DNA of 64,000 bases from Isoetes taiwanensis (taxonomy: Eukaryota > Streptophyta > Lycopodiopsida > Isoetales > Isoetaceae): the NCBI GenBank assembly GCA_021234155.1, contig JAJEKV010000003.1:10540413-10604412 (forward strand). The letters run 5' to 3'. Below the pieces are notes generated by a model, which was not told the DNA's origin, made no database searches, and worked only from the letters and a program-made list of their open reading frames with translations. Position 1 is the stretch's first letter; each line of letters begins with the position of its first letter. Below, piece after piece: positions 1 through 13,311 of this stretch. Both the position numbers and the translations under genes were made by a program.

Positions 1-132
1 GCCTAGGTGGCATATTTGCGCCACCTTGGCACATTGGAGCCTAGGTGGCATGTTTGGAGCCCACGTGGCAAGTTTGAGCCACCTTGGCATGCTGGAGCCC
101 ACGTGGCATGTGCGGAGCCAAATGGTAGATCC
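1..132. repeat. degenerate minisatellite, unit about 20-25 bp
   Basis: Variants of a unit built on GGAGCCNANGTGGCATGTTT recur about six times, alternating between CCTAGGTGG, CCACGTGG and CCACCTTGG versions. The array runs off the left edge of the window. A short piece of the same family lies near 5.14 kb. Confidence 0.6.
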
Positions 133-1187
133 TAGGGGCACAACATTTGAGCCATAAAAAACAAGGTGCTGCGCACGGAGGGTTGCCCTCCCATGGCCCG
201 AGAGTGTGTTTTCACGTTTGTTGCTGCCGTTTCGTTTTTATGGTTTTTGTTGGGTCATTTGATGTGTGGGGGGTTATTAATGGTTTGAACGGGGGGTTTT
301 GTTTTGTGTTATTTTCTTTTCTTTTGTTTATGAACTGTTCATGGGCCAAGCCTGTTTCTAGCATGGAGATTATGACTTGAGATCTCTGACATGAGATGTT
401 TATTATTCTTTTTGCCCGTGCTTTACATACCTTGTAGCAAGAGGCGTAATTTTGTTGTTTTTATGTCTAAAGCATGAACTACAGTTCCAAGACCTAGATA
501 TGAGACCTTTAGGAATGATAGCCATATATGAGCATTGATGCGAAGGTGTGGTGCAGTTTCTATGTTTTAAGTTTGGACCAGTGGATGGGCAAGACCAAGA
601 GTGTTAATTTGGAATTTCATTGATATGGTGTAGGAATGGCATCAATATGATGTAAGAATGCTTGAGTCATAACTTATTACGTAGATGTGTTGTTGGATTC
701 CAGTAGCTTAAGAATAGAATAAATAGAATAGTTTTTTTAAGTTTAAGATGTAATCACTTGCACAATCTCTAGCTTATAGGGAATGATGCAATACCCTTGC
801 AAACTAAATTTTTAAGCATGTTGAAGTAAAACATGATATGTAAAAGGTTGTGCATGGTTGATTTATATGTAACTTTAACATGCTCGTTCACTTATCAAAT
901 ACTTGCAACGGTGTAATATTTCATGTGTCATAATGGAAGGATGAACCCAAGAAATGTGTATAACGATACTATGTACCTACAAACTAAGATTACTTTAACA
1001 TTAATATATTAACATGTTCACTTCATATTACTATTCACAATTGTGTGAAAACTTAAAAGGTAAGACCTATCAACATCATTGTTTTCAAACAGATGCTTTA
1101 AAACAGGCTAAGATAAATTTGAGAGCTTCAAGCAAGAAATGTACATGTACATGCCAATGAAAGCATAGGGCAAGGATTTGTGCAATG
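133..1187. other. no gene seen
   Basis: AT-rich non-coding sequence. The short ORF at 147-380 has no recognisable domain and a composition unlike protein, so I do not call it. An AATAG-rich simple stretch lies near 713-730. Confidence 0.5.
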
Positions 1188-1720
1188 TTTCTGCTATGAT
1201 AGCTACAATATGTTAAGACTATTAGACCATTTTCCTTCCTTGCAAGGTTGAGAATTTAAATGGTCATCATTAATATAAAGGAAGTCCTACTTCTATCTAG
1301 AGTGCATTAGAAAAAAAAAGGGGCAATGAATTTCATTTTTACAAAGAACTCAAATGGATCTCACTGCTCACCTCCAATTTAAATGGTCATCATCGTTAAT
1401 GACTATGCTAAGTCTCGACTACAAGTGTGGAAAGTTTGAAATTTTCATTTTACACATTAGTGTCCTTTTAACAAATAACAATGATGTTTCTGCCATGATA
1501 GCTACACTACGTTATGACTATTAGACCATGTTCCTTGCAAGGTCGAGAATTTAAATGGTCATCATTAATCTAAGGAAAGTCCTACTTCTATCTAAAGTGC
1601 ATAAGGAAAAAAAACTGAGCAATGAATCTCATTCTTACAAATAGAATAGAATAGAATAGAATAGTTTTTTTAACGTCAAACAAAGAACTCAGATGGATCT
1701 CACTACTCACCTCCAAATGC
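1188..1720. repeat. diverged direct duplication of about 200 bp
   Basis: The block starting near 1188 (TGATAGCTACA..., TTAAATGGTCATCATTAAT, AAGTCCTACTTCTATCTA, GGATCTCACT) is repeated in the same order from about 1488. Both copies end in a segment containing CTCACCTCCAA. Copy two contains an extra (AATAG)n stretch of about 45 bp near 1640-1675. Confidence 0.65.
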
Positions 1721-2329
1721 AATTGGTGACGTCTCTTCCTATGCATGTAAATGGAAAAATAAAGGACATTTGTCTAGCCCTTCAGTTTTTTCAAAATTGG
1801 TAAGAGAAGATGCTGTTGAGAGGCCATTTTATAGTCATTGTAGCTCGTTAACCGAATTCAGGATACATGTCTACACAGTTCTGAACCCGCACCTTATATT
1901 TAATATGAAACCTTCTCTCTAGTTCTTTAAAATTTTAGTTCTCTGCATTGCATAATGGGTCGTTGCTGCTTCTGGAATAATAATGTTTCCAGGATTAAAT
2001 AAGCCTTTGCTGGCACTGGTGACTAAAAAATAATACAAGTCTGGAAGAGCTTAAAGGGCTTCTTGGAAAACAAGGAATGAAAAATCATATAGCTTATACT
2101 GAGCAGGCAAAGTTGCATAATCATACAAGATATCTGGATAGTGACAGAATACATAAGGCACTACACCAGAGAAGTCGTTTCAAATAATCCTATAAAAGGC
2201 GCTTAAAAAGAAGCAGTGGAAGTGTTAATTTGGAAAACGTCTGCAGCAAGAGCCTGACTAGTAGATTGCCTTTTCTAGGTATAAAACCGTCGGAAGGAGG
2301 AGCCAGAGGAGCCAAACTCCGGCAGAGAA
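1721..2329. other. no gene seen
   Basis: Non-coding sequence between the duplication and the tubulin fragment. No supported ORF, tRNA or element end was found. Confidence 0.4.
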
Positions 2330-2699
<370 letters not shown>

Positions 2700-2946
2700 T
2701 TTTACTCGTCTGATGTTTAAACATTCCAATTTGTTCTCCTTTTGGAGAAAAAGACCAACAACACTTCATGCGATTGTTCTATAACACGTGGCGCCTATAA
2801 CTAGTGATTTGGATGACATGTAGGATGCACGAATAGGTAAACAAAGTACCAGGAATAATAAATGCTTATTAACCCTTGGTCCTCAAAAATTATTCCAAGG
2901 TAATCCATTCTCAATTAACATGTTATGCATGTGTATTATTAATGAC

Positions 2947-3042
2947 AACCCTCAGATTTCAATATATTGACCGGAATATTCTGAAATCTTGAGGGTTGGC
3001 CGTCAGACCGGAATATTGAAATCTTGAGGGTTGGCCGTCAGA
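2947..3042. repeat. short direct repeat with an inverted partner
   Basis: CCGGAATATT(CT)GAAATCTTGAGGGTTGGCCGTCAGA occurs head to tail at 2971-3007 and 3008-3042. AACCCTCAGATTTCAATAT at 2947-2965 is its inverted partner, so the block can fold into a hairpin. It may be a small MITE remnant. Confidence 0.55.
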
Positions 3043-3239
3043 TTAAGTGTTCATTGACTCGAAGTTGTTTTTGCTACAGTATTTGGCTGACTTACCCCTA
3101 TAATCTAATGTTTAAGGTAAATGGATACAAATACCAAGTATAAATCATACATTACAATACAGATTATATAATACATATCATATATTATACAATAGAAATC
3201 TGCTGCAAATAGAAAATTCTGGAAACTTTTCTCGCTTTT

Positions 3240-3555
3240 GTTTATGTAAATAGGAAAAGTGTTTGCCTCCATTCTTCGATTTGAACTTGTCCTCTCCGTA
3301 ATGTCCTCTTCTTCACTGCTAGAGGATACAACTGCAATCACAAGGAAAAATAAATAGGTTAGGAAGAACCAGGAAGAACAAAATGAGGCAGAAAAAGTAA
3401 GAATCAACAGAGCAAATACAAGAAATTTTCCCTTGAAACGGTCCGCTGGCATGCAACTGTTGTTTCAGAGAATGCACAATGCTTAGAGATTTTGATCCTT
3501 CTTGGACTGTGGACACAGCATCTGCCCTAGCCTCCAAAGTTTTGGACCTACAAGC
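3240..3555 (-). other. possible exon fragments of an unrecognised gene
   Basis: Two minus-strand stretches look exon-like. One runs from about 3551 down to 3430, follows a TTGTAG that could be an acceptor, and encodes a mixed-composition segment containing VSTVQEGSKSLSIVHSLKQ. The other starts after TTGCAG near 3331 and encodes SSSSEEEDITERTSSN. They are in different frames, separated by a T/C-rich stretch that could be an intron. I recognise no family. It could be a fragment of the same decayed locus as the tubulin piece, or chance. Confidence 0.2.
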
Positions 3556-5137
3556 TACATGTTAACATCCAGTATATAAATCAATTTCTGGCAATCTTTG
3601 CTATCTTTGGACACTGGAAACTTAAAATAAAATAGTTTTAACATGCCAAAATGCATGCAAATTACAGCTGAGCAAGGCGGTTGGTCAGTTGGCTTGTAAT
3701 ACAGCTCCGTTGGCTTGTAATACAGCTCCAACATGGAGCTGGCAACTGGCGGTGTTTTGGTGCATCCTTTTGAAGATATGTCCTAATGTTTATCAGACAA
3801 TCTCTGTTTTGACATATTTAAAAGACTGGATATTTAATTTTTGCCCTTTAATTAAGCCAGCAGCTCCAATGGCGATAAGTTAGATGCCAAAGATCAAATG
3901 AAGAAGGCTTCAATTATTGCTACTCTCTAGAATCCTGGCGATTCATCACAACTAAGATCTAAGTTGCACATGTCGAATGCATAGATCAGGGACAGATTAT
4001 GCCAGCCAACTATACAAACCAGAGGCACTAAAATCTGAAAAGTTATTTTTTGTTTGTGAAATAGAGGAAGTCTTTACTGAACCAAAACATTTCCACTAAC
4101 CTTACACTCTAGTTGACGGAATAAATAGATCTTCGATTGAGCTCTATGATCTGAGGTCGTGAAACCAACCTGGATTCGTTATCAATTTGCTTCAGATACG
4201 CTGCTTAAGATCAATATAATGTTCTTCTTGATTTTATTAAGGGTCCAGCATCTTTGCCAGACTCGTTGAGTTTCGGAGCAGATTCTGACAGAGGATTTTG
4301 AAGCCTTCTCTCTTTATAATCGAATCTCTGCATTGTAAGAACCTTGCTTTGAGTCTATTGTCTGTGTCCTCTAAAGCCAAGAAAAAAATAAATAGACAAT
4401 TACCTGTTGTTGCTTGCCAAATCCGAAGCCCTAATCATCTACCACAGCCACCATTTCTTTGCCCTAGTTTTGCTTTGTTGCCCTATCCCGCTGTGCTTCC
4501 CTCATTGCGATTCTGCTTGCCTTGCATCTACTATCTGCTAAAATCTAGAAAAGCTTGCATCCTTTACACACTCTGTTGTTTGCCTTCTACCATCGCCAAA
4601 TCTTCTGCCATTTTTGAGAAACAGGGCATGGTTTTGAGCGGGCTTATCCCTATTCTCTCCATTACTGGAATTGACCATATAACACGGCAGATCTATACCC
4701 ATCCATTCCACAGTGATGGCGACCCTACTATGTGTTCTATTTTGCACTATCTTCTGCTCTGAACGACCATCTCTGGCCATATCCATCTGCCCTTCTATCA
4801 GATCCAGAACCACTAACGGCCACCGCGAACAGAAAGACCATGTCCAAAGCACACACACTCAAAATACTTGCCATCTGCCCAAGATACCTCTCCGGTTAGC
4901 CGGTTTCGAGAGCGGCTGCCCACCAACAGAAGTGACCTAGCATTTACAGCCAATCATAAATTTTTAGCAGTCACCAGCATATCCTAGGGATATTCTAGCA
5001 TATACCTAGGATATGCCAAAAGCCCACATAAACACATGAAACCAAAAACACAAAAAACACATGAAATCAATTAAACCATTAAAAAATATTTCTTACGAAA
5101 TGACATTTTTAGGCCGTTAATGTTTGAATTGGAATGT
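3556..5137. other. no gene seen
   Basis: Non-coding. Overlapping ORFs on both strands between 4.3 and 4.9 kb (up to 154 codons) have no recognisable domain and no splice or start context I could support. Confidence 0.4.
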
Positions 5138-5182
5138 TGGAGCCACCTTGGCGTGTTGGAGCTTAGGTGACATGTTTCAATG
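5138..5182. repeat. second short copy of the left-edge minisatellite unit
   Basis: GGAGCCACCTTGGCGTGTTGGAGCTTAGGTGACATGTTT (written across 5140-5178) repeats the unit found at 1-132, indicating a dispersed repeat family. Confidence 0.5.
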
Positions 5183-6306
5183 CAAGTCAAAATGCAACGG
5201 ACGGGCGATTTACCCACCTCAGAACTACGAATTGGCTCTGCCAACGGAGTCAAGATGTCGATATTACCCTAGGGACCAAGTTCCGTGGGCAGAAGACCAA
5301 CCCTTGGCCAAGAAGCGCCAAAGGGCCTCAATTCAAACACACTTGTAGTCAGTGAAGAGAAGTCTAGAAAACCAGTCTGCGCCATGAAAGGCTATGTGTA
5401 CATATCATGAGGTTGTGGTGACGTATATATGTGGTACAATCTGTTGCATGTCAAGGACAAGTATATGGCTGCCAAAGGTATTTCTGGCAAACCTTCAACC
5501 TCAGTGGTTCAAAATCTCTAGGTTGCTTAAGGCAGCCAATCTATGCAAGAAACTTGCAAAAATAATGCAAAGAGTTTCCCAAAACCAAGGAAAGGCACCC
5601 TCAGCAAAACTTATGCCGCGCACAAACAATCTCGACGTTTGATGCCATTTCAATTCAAACAGGTGCTCTAATATGCAAAGAATATATGACCAAAAGTCTA
5701 GCATCAAAACATGTTCAATTTTGACAATTTGACCAAGTCAAAATAAAGTCAATGTTCCTGACAAAATTCATTTGCAGAATGAGCAAATGAGATATTTTTT
5801 CAATTCTGACACTTAGAGCTATCTCTGACACGCTTGTAAGCACAGTGCATCAGGTTCTCTCAATAAGAAATATGCAAATGTGACCTCAAAAAGCAATTTC
5901 TGGCTGACATACTGTGACTTTGCAACAATGACTTAGAATTTAAAGTTTTTGAGTTTTTTTATGATGTTTCTTGAATGTTTTTTCTAAAATGAGTTGTGGC
6001 GAAGAGGGATAAGAGGAAACTAGGTATAGGCAGGCTTGGAGCAGATATGCTAGTTTTGTCATTTTCTATTTTTGTACGCATCCCAAGAAATCGATTTTGG
6101 GGGTCTAAATTTGGCCAAATACAAATTTTTCAAAGCTCATTACATTTTGCAATATGAAAATTTTAATTAACCAGAGCTTGATAATGGAATATAAAATGTA
6201 TCTAGTCATTACAATATGAGTTGAAGATGCCATTGTATACATGATAACAAAATGTTGTAAACTTAATAGAAACAAAACCACCATGTGTTAATGTCCCAAC
6301 TACTTA
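5183..6306. other. no gene seen
   Basis: AT-rich non-coding sequence with no supported coding region or element termini. Confidence 0.4.
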
Positions 6307-6664
6307 GGGCGAAATCACACTTGCGTCCAAGCCCAAATAAATAAGAAATTGGAAAGGCACCCATTGGGCACTGTCCGACAAAACCCTATCACACTAGAGC
6401 CCATCTAAACAAAAAGAAATATTTGAGCTAAATAGCCAGGATTTAAATTTAACGGGCAAGTGTCCACGTGGCAAAAGAATAATGCATGCCAAAAGTTTAG
6501 ACAGGCAATATTGCCCGTCCAAAACTTTAATGCATGCCAAATGCCACGTCATACTTTAGGCAGCATGGTGTGATACGTTGGGTGCTACTTTTCTCCACAT
6601 GGCACGTTATTATTAGTCTACGCCAAAAAAATCTTTGGGTTTGGGCAGAAGTGTGATTTGGGCC
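6307..6664. mobile_element. Harbinger/Tourist-like MITE with TTA target-site duplication
   Basis: The left end (GGGCGAAATCACACTT...CCAAGCCCAAATA) and the reverse complement of the right end (GGCCCAAATCACACTT...CCCAAACCCAAAGA) form imperfect terminal inverted repeats of about 33 bp. TTA flanks both sides (6304-6306 and 6665-6667). Terminal GGG/GGC and a 3-bp TTA duplication are typical of PIF/Harbinger elements. The element is 358 bp with no ORF. An internal near-palindrome around AGGCAATATTGCCC (about 6511-6524) lies between two direct copies of AATGCATGCCAAA. Confidence 0.7.
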
Positions 6665-6699
6665 TTATAAGCTAATGATTGTGCTTTAGCCAGATATGG

Positions 6700-7850
6700 G
6701 TCTGACACTCCCTGGGTCGCAGGCAACGTGCCTATATGGACGTCCTGGACTCGAACGGACGCGGTGAACCAGCCTTTAGGTTTAGGGGAGTAAGTCGGGT
6801 ACGGATGCGGGGGTCACTGACGTGACACGTGTTCTCTAGCACACCCAGGGATTCGCCATGCCCAGGGAGGACGCCTCCCTGACCTACCTCATTGAATTGG
6901 GGAGATGTAACCCAGAGTAGTCCCATAGGGTGATTCCATGGGATTGCGTCTCCAGAAGGCTACAACCTCGCCATAACATGTTTCAGCCTATCTACAAAGT
7001 GTGCACAGGAGGGGCGGATGGAGTGGACTCCCCTAGCTATTGTTCTATGCCAATCAGCACCATGTTATACTTCTGTCTGCTGTTATCCGGAGGCCTTGAC
7101 AGTCAATCGAACCCCATAAGTCTGAGCCCGGGGTAGAGCCCTTATTTATAGTGCATCTCCTTCATTATGTTGGTATTCTGTTATTAGTTGTATTGATGAT
7201 GATGGGCCACCCTTGCGGTGGTATATTATTTATTAGTATTGTAACCAAGTGCTAACATGTATGTACGCTTCTGCTATATAGGATTTCCATAGAAGGCGTG
7301 GGACGAATGGCACCTCCGTGTCCTTCACCTGGACACTTGGCCATCACAAGTGGTCCGAGTAAGATGGAGGGCCTTTCTGTGGTGATGGAGTCACCACGGG
7401 AGGGGAATTTTCCATATTTATACGATGGGAGCATCGTATGGATTCGGGGAGCATCACAGGATTGAGACGAGAAGATGGATTGGAGAGCCGTGCCAGGAGA
7501 GGCTTTGTCAACGCTGCCAAGTTGGAGCTGTGGAAAGCGAATGCCACAACCTTCAGAGTTGTCCAGCATAATGATAACATTCAGATATGCTATACTGAGC
7601 TGGTCCGTCCTGCCTAGCTCCGGCATAACATGTTGAGCATGGCCTCGGTACGGATGTTAGGATCATACCTTCAAGAGGTCATGGATCGTCGGGATCGGCT
7701 CGGTCCTCGGACACTTGCCTGACATGTGTATATATTTCTTTCCCGTCATAATAGATGTTCATACAGTTTCATAGCAATCTTATTCCTGTCACGGTTTCCC
7801 CCCAAAAAACCCTTCGAGGTGGGGATTTTTTAACCCGGACAGTAATACGC
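6700..7850. other. G+C-rich block, possible LTR-type remnant
   Basis: This block is compositionally unlike its AT-rich flanks and has no coherent protein. It contains CTTATTTATAGTGC near 7140, which could be a TATA-type promoter. It starts near TGACAC and ends near CTGTCA, which suggests an LTR, but no second copy, primer site or target duplication is visible. The identity is a guess. Confidence 0.25.
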
Positions 7851-10800
7851 TTGCTTTGCCTCTTTTTTGGGTGCCCTAGCCGATTGATCTCTATTCTATT
7901 CTATCCTGTTCTATTATGTTCTGTTCTAATATCATATCATTGTGATATGTAGTAAAAAGGAACACCGTACTCCTTGCCATAATAGTTCCTCCTACTAATA
8001 GAGTTTTGTCGACAAATATAATGCAGGTGCAAAACAACACGGAAAGATGCCAATAAGATCATAACAATCACGATGGTGATTTCCTTCGACATCTGCACCA
8101 AATATCTCCTAGAAATTGCGGCCAAGGTTTTCTCGAAACTGGGGTATATGTTTTGAATTCAGGCTTTGCTATTTCTAATGGCAGAGTTTACTTTAAAGTG
8201 GTCATGGCTTAAATGTAAGATTGATTTGGCTAATCTAAGCTAATCCTAGGCCAAGTAAATTGCTGGTTTGCCAAGATATATGCCTATCTGAGGCTTGCCA
8301 ATCCATTTGCCATTATTTTGCCTTGGGAATTTGCCTTGTCAAAAATGTTTGTTGGCTCAAGTCCAATTGGTTGGAGAGACTCATGTTGAATAATAGTTCT
8401 ACCAATCTATTGAATTCTCTTATTTACTTTTAGTTGTTTCATTTGAATGTTATGCATTAATTCCCTAATGCCAATAAATACACCAAAAGGGCAGATCCTT
8501 ATAGGCCATAAACTCCCCAAGGTTTTATTCTATACCCCACAGGCACCCCATATCACCTCATATCAAGACAATGGCCATTCCTATTGGAATGACCACATGC
8601 GAGCTTAAATAGCATTCTCATGACCACATGAACATAGGTGCCCTTTGCATATGGCATGGATTTGAGGGTAGCTAATGAGGTAGAGGAGTCGAAGGCCATA
8701 CAAATGTGGTAAAGGAGTCGAAGGCCGATCCAACCTACCTAAGCAATTCAAAGCAACCCAAGCAAAGGAAACAACATGATTGCCCTTCCATATTTGAGAA
8801 TTCAAAATAACGTATTGCCTATTGGCTTCTTTCCAAGCACATAGACATATCACCTAAGCCCCACAATTGATCATAGCCTACTAAGAAAGAAAGAAGCAGC
8901 AGAATCAGTCATAGCCTGCAAAGAAAGTAAAAATCAGCAGGATAATCAAGGTAACCAACCTGCTCAACAGACAATCACTCCGCAAATTGATGCTCCACAC
9001 ACATAAGGAAATGAGACCCTTCCATTCCCTAGGAAGGCTTAAATATCAAAGACTTCAAAATCATATTACCCCGTCATAGCTTTGACTTTTCTACCCTTGC
9101 TCTTTTCCATTCCTCTGATATGTGTAACGACTTGATTCTCTGCATACAGGCATCTTATGGCATAATTGTCCATTGCTCTGTTCCCATCTATGGACCTCTA
9201 AAATAACCACAGGCGAGCAAATCTTGGCAACACTCCCAGACTCTTGCAACAACTTTGCTTAATGCTATCACGTCCAACACCTACAAATCAGGAACGAAAA
9301 CAGCAACCCATGTAATGGTGAGCAGCGCCTATGTATGAATGCATTGGCAAGAAAACACGTGGATATAATGGTCCATATTTTTTTTCTTACTTTTTAGCAG
9401 GGTTGCCTAACCCCCCCTGCACAAAAGGCTGCAATTCTAGCTATGCCAGGTGTCGTGCCACGTCACCCAAAATCAATTTGAGCCGTCCGATTCTCTAATT
9501 TCGAATCGTACGGCCAGGGAAATTAGAAAACTCTAAAAATTCTCTGCCGTGCCTTTCGCAACTCGTTCTCTTTCTTGCTATGGCGGTGGCATAGCTCTTG
9601 AGCTCTGCTTGGCACTGCCTTGAGGTACATGCACTAGTTATAACTAGAGGACAAAATCCTTTTGAGCAACATAAGTTCGGGTATGGAGAGTGGTGCTCCA
9701 GCTATGGCAGACAAATCCTTTCGCTTTGAGAATGTTGTAGCTGCCGGAATCTTCTTTTCATGTTTACTTCAAAAAACAGGTCTGTAAGAAAACTACGATG
9801 TCTATGGCAGAGATGTTCTTCCCCCTTTTATATTTGTCATCCCTTTTCCATTATATTTTCCCTGAGACCTCTGTTTATCGTGCAGGGGATTGCATCTGGA
9901 GCTAGAGGAAGCTAGAGCCAGTATATCAAGGTTAATCTAAAGTTCATAATATTTTGTTTCTCTGCTTGTTTCACCAATCTATAAAAATTGCAGGGTCATG
10001 TCTATGGCATAGTGAACAGTTACCTACTTCCTTTAGCCGTGCCACTGCTGCTGTATACTACAGATATGAAATGGGTCTTGACATCAACCGAAAAGCTTTT
10101 GGTTGCTTTTTTGGTTGGATCTCATAAGTTGTCTATGTAGACATTTATCTTCGTTTATGCATCTTTTTGTTTCTTAGAAGGCAATGCATTCTCACCACTA
10201 GGTGAATTTCCTAGGATTACTTTAGTGCATACTTCATGACATATACGTTTTTATAATGTTCATAATCCATGGTAGATAGGTAGATATCTATGTAGATAGG
10301 AAGGTCTCAGTAGTCATTTTTTTACTGAACCAAGCAGAGTCAAATTGATATCCAATTCTAGCAGGAATATCAATTTAAGTTGTAATATAAGTTAGTAATG
10401 CCAACATTATTGGAGAACTGCTGTGTTTCAGATTCAGTTTTTGGTTTTATCTTTTCTAGTCTTCTTGCACTTTTAATGGCTACTTTTTCGAATAGTTGCA
10501 ACTATTGTGGATACCATAGTGGCAATGGTTGTAGTACCTCTTCTCTCACTTGGCTCAGACGATTGGAAAATCGCTGCTGCAGTTATGAGGCGCCACATTG
10601 ATGGAGGTGAGATCCAACTTACAATTTACAGGAAAAGTTGTTTCAGAATTCTGTTTTATGCCAGTAGATTGCATCTTTTAGGATTAGCAAATGTTTGCAT
10701 CTGGTGGATGGGCATGGACATTATCAATTGCTTTCCTCTTTGACCCCATTTTAAAAGTGCTAGCTAGTTAAAAGGGCCACTGCAGTAGTCTTTTATTGTT

Positions 10801-11619
10801 TATTGCAGTGCTCGATAGATGCGTGCAAGGTCCAAACATAAAATTCAGAGTAAATATTTAAGCAGCAATTCTTTTTTGTCACCTTGAGCACACGAGGTTT
10901 GAAATGCGTCGATATTACTCCTTACTGGTTCTTGATGGTATGGTTTCGACTGTAAATGATATTGCAGTTTCTGAGGTGTTTGGAGTTTAATCATCAGTAA
11001 TAGCATCGGGCCTTGCTGTAAACAACCTGATTTGTGCCATATAATTTATCACTCCCTTTGCCTTAGCTTCTTCTATTCCTTCGGAACACTTGCTGCATAT
11101 TTCAGGTGAATATATTTGAAAATTATTGTGCATTTTTACTAGAACTTTGCTAATACGCTATGATAAGCATAAAAAATGCACAGATTATGAGTTACAAAGT
11201 GTAAATGATGGTGTCCATCTCCGTTCTGAGGGAAACATAAGAAAGTAACATAATTCAAAGCCAATAAAAAATGATTTAATCTCTTATTCGTGAAATTTTA
11301 GTTCTATGCAGACGCTTATCGGTCAGAGTAAATTCAGGCTCATAGGAACTACTTGTAGGAGCACTATGTATGCCTTTTTGGGGTTGTGAGAATTCTCTAG
11401 AAATTATTGACAGTGAGGATTTACCACTGCAGGAGAACCAGATAAACATGTCCTCTTGCGTGGAGTAAGATGGCTCCATATATCACAGGAACTGACATTC
11501 ATTGTTTGCACAGACTTAAATGATGGTTTTATTTTATGCAAGCTTTTAGTACTTCTTTATGGTTCACGAAGTGATAATGTTCTTGGCAGTATGTTATGCA
11601 GAAGATTCTAAAGCACATG
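7851..11619. other. no gene seen
   Basis: About 3.8 kb with no recognisable protein-coding similarity. Short ORFs near 7.9, 8.6 and 10.4-10.7 kb have no domains. It could contain non-coding upstream sequence of the decayed PPR locus. Confidence 0.4.
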
Positions 11620-11990
11620 TGAAACAACATTCTCTCGCAACGTAGTTTCTTGGACAGTCATATTCATAGGATAGCCTTCGTGTGGAAGTATGCAAACACC
11701 CTGCCCTGATACAGCGTGGAAGTCTCATAGAAACAAAGGTTGTGTTTGAAGAAATACATATGAAAATTGTCATGACTTGGAATGACTTGGAATGCTACGA
11801 TTGTCTCTTATGCCCAACACGACAAATTAAACAACCCTCTATGTTGTTCTACAACTACATGAATTAAAGCTGGATACATTCTTTAGGTATGCGCCAGTGG
11901 TATGGCATTAGATGAAGGTAAGCAAATATATCGATCTATTGTTAGCATTGGTCTAGAATGGAACGCCATTATATGTATTGGCAGTGTTGT
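11620..11990 (+). pseudogene. PPR gene relic, upstream piece
   Basis: Broken plus-strand segments carry PPR signatures: RNVVSWT near 11640, then GSLIETKVVFEEIHMK followed by VMTWN near 11720-11790, and GMALDEGKQIYRSIVSIGLE near 11890-11950. Several frameshifts and stops separate them. These are the usual alternations of PLS motifs (VF..., VxTWN, the conserved ...GKQIH-type turn). It is probably the 5' part of the relic at 13.3-15.3 kb, split by about 1.3 kb of non-coding sequence. Confidence 0.6.
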
Positions 11991-12762
11991 ATTTTGGGTT
12001 ATATAATACATTTATTTGGGTTATACAAGCACAACATTAAGCTCATGGATCTGTCATTTATTTTGACTTTGTAAATACTAGAGTTGAGCATCACCATTTA
12101 CGTGCACAAAGAGTAAGGCAGTTTGAGAAATTTATTTAACACAAATCAAGTGCCTAAACAAGAACTTAACCGATATGGACTGGTTTGATAATGTCACGGG
12201 ATGAGACAATAAGGTATCTTCGCCTGCAAAGATGGCTTAGACAATTGTGACTAAGTGATATTTGCAACTATTCTGATCTTAGACAGATGATAATTGTAAG
12301 TGATGAAGTGGCAACGACCATCATATATAGATTAATATGAATGTCATCTACGACTGCATGGTTTTATGGAGCAAAGACTTTGGCGAAAGCAATAGAAATC
12401 CTAGAATCTCCCTCGGCCATGGTCTGTCTTTCTTGTATTTGCCATGACCCCACTTGCTACAACATGTGAGGAACTTTTGTTGGAAAAAATGAATATGGGC
12501 CTATTCTAAAGTTGTCGATAAAAACATTGGAACAAATCACCTCTTTAAAATCAACATTCCTCTATAAACTTGGCATTAAAAGGTATAGAACTTATGTATG
12601 TTGTGAAAATAAGTATTTCAACAATTTTTGTCAATGTTCATTTATAACAAGAGACCCGAAAGAAAAGAAAATAAATCAACGATAGGTATGCCTCACATCC
12701 ACAGAAAACAATACAGAGTTACTGAATAGCCCCTTGTAATATACATTCCTATCTTTATGGAC

Positions 12763-12931
12763 CCTATAGTTGAACGTAATATATCAATCAAAATAAAAAC
12801 TTGTAAACTTCAACCTACTACATCCATAATGGAACCCATCATCTTCATTGGCCCCGTGGATCAACACAATGTAACAATCAAAATAAAAACTTGCAAACTT
12901 TAACCTATTATATCCTTATGTAACCCATCTA
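12763..12931. repeat. diverged tandem duplication, about 85 bp
   Basis: CAATCAAAATAAAAACTTG followed by TAAACTTCAACCTA recurs about 90 bp later as CAATCAAAATAAAAACTTG followed by CAAACTTTAACCTA, with matching flanks. It lies in the non-coding stretch that separates the two PPR relic pieces; nothing else is seen between 11.99 and 13.31 kb. Confidence 0.6.
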
Positions 12932-13311
12932 GACAACACAACCCAATAAATAGCATGATCACTTGTCTATGTACAAGTTTTGAAATGTTGAAGGGAACTA
13001 AACTTAATATAGTTTTTTACTGTAACAAATTGCGAGATCGTAACGTTAGGCTCTTATATAAGGTTACGACTAAAATAATTTATCTAGTATAATATCTGTA
13101 CATGTATGGCTTTTATTTCATAATTTGCCATTTCTTCTCAGATACCAAAATTTCTTTGAACTTGAAGGGTTGCCACGCAAATTGTTATAGCCATTCAAAA
13201 CAGTGTTATACTCCCGTATAAATTGCTTTTCTAATATGTTCGCCTCGTCTCGATTGGCGGCATGACCCAATATCTTAAATTGGAACATGCTCTTATCTTA
13301 GTACATAAGAG

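Noticed and set aside
4298-4858. Overlapping 154- and 106-codon ORFs on opposite strands
   Set aside because: Low-complexity composition, no domain, no start or splice support.
6700-7850. Solo LTR
   Set aside because: TGACAC...CTGTCA-like ends are suggestive, but no target duplication, partner LTR, primer site or internal domain was found, so it is listed only as a possible remnant.
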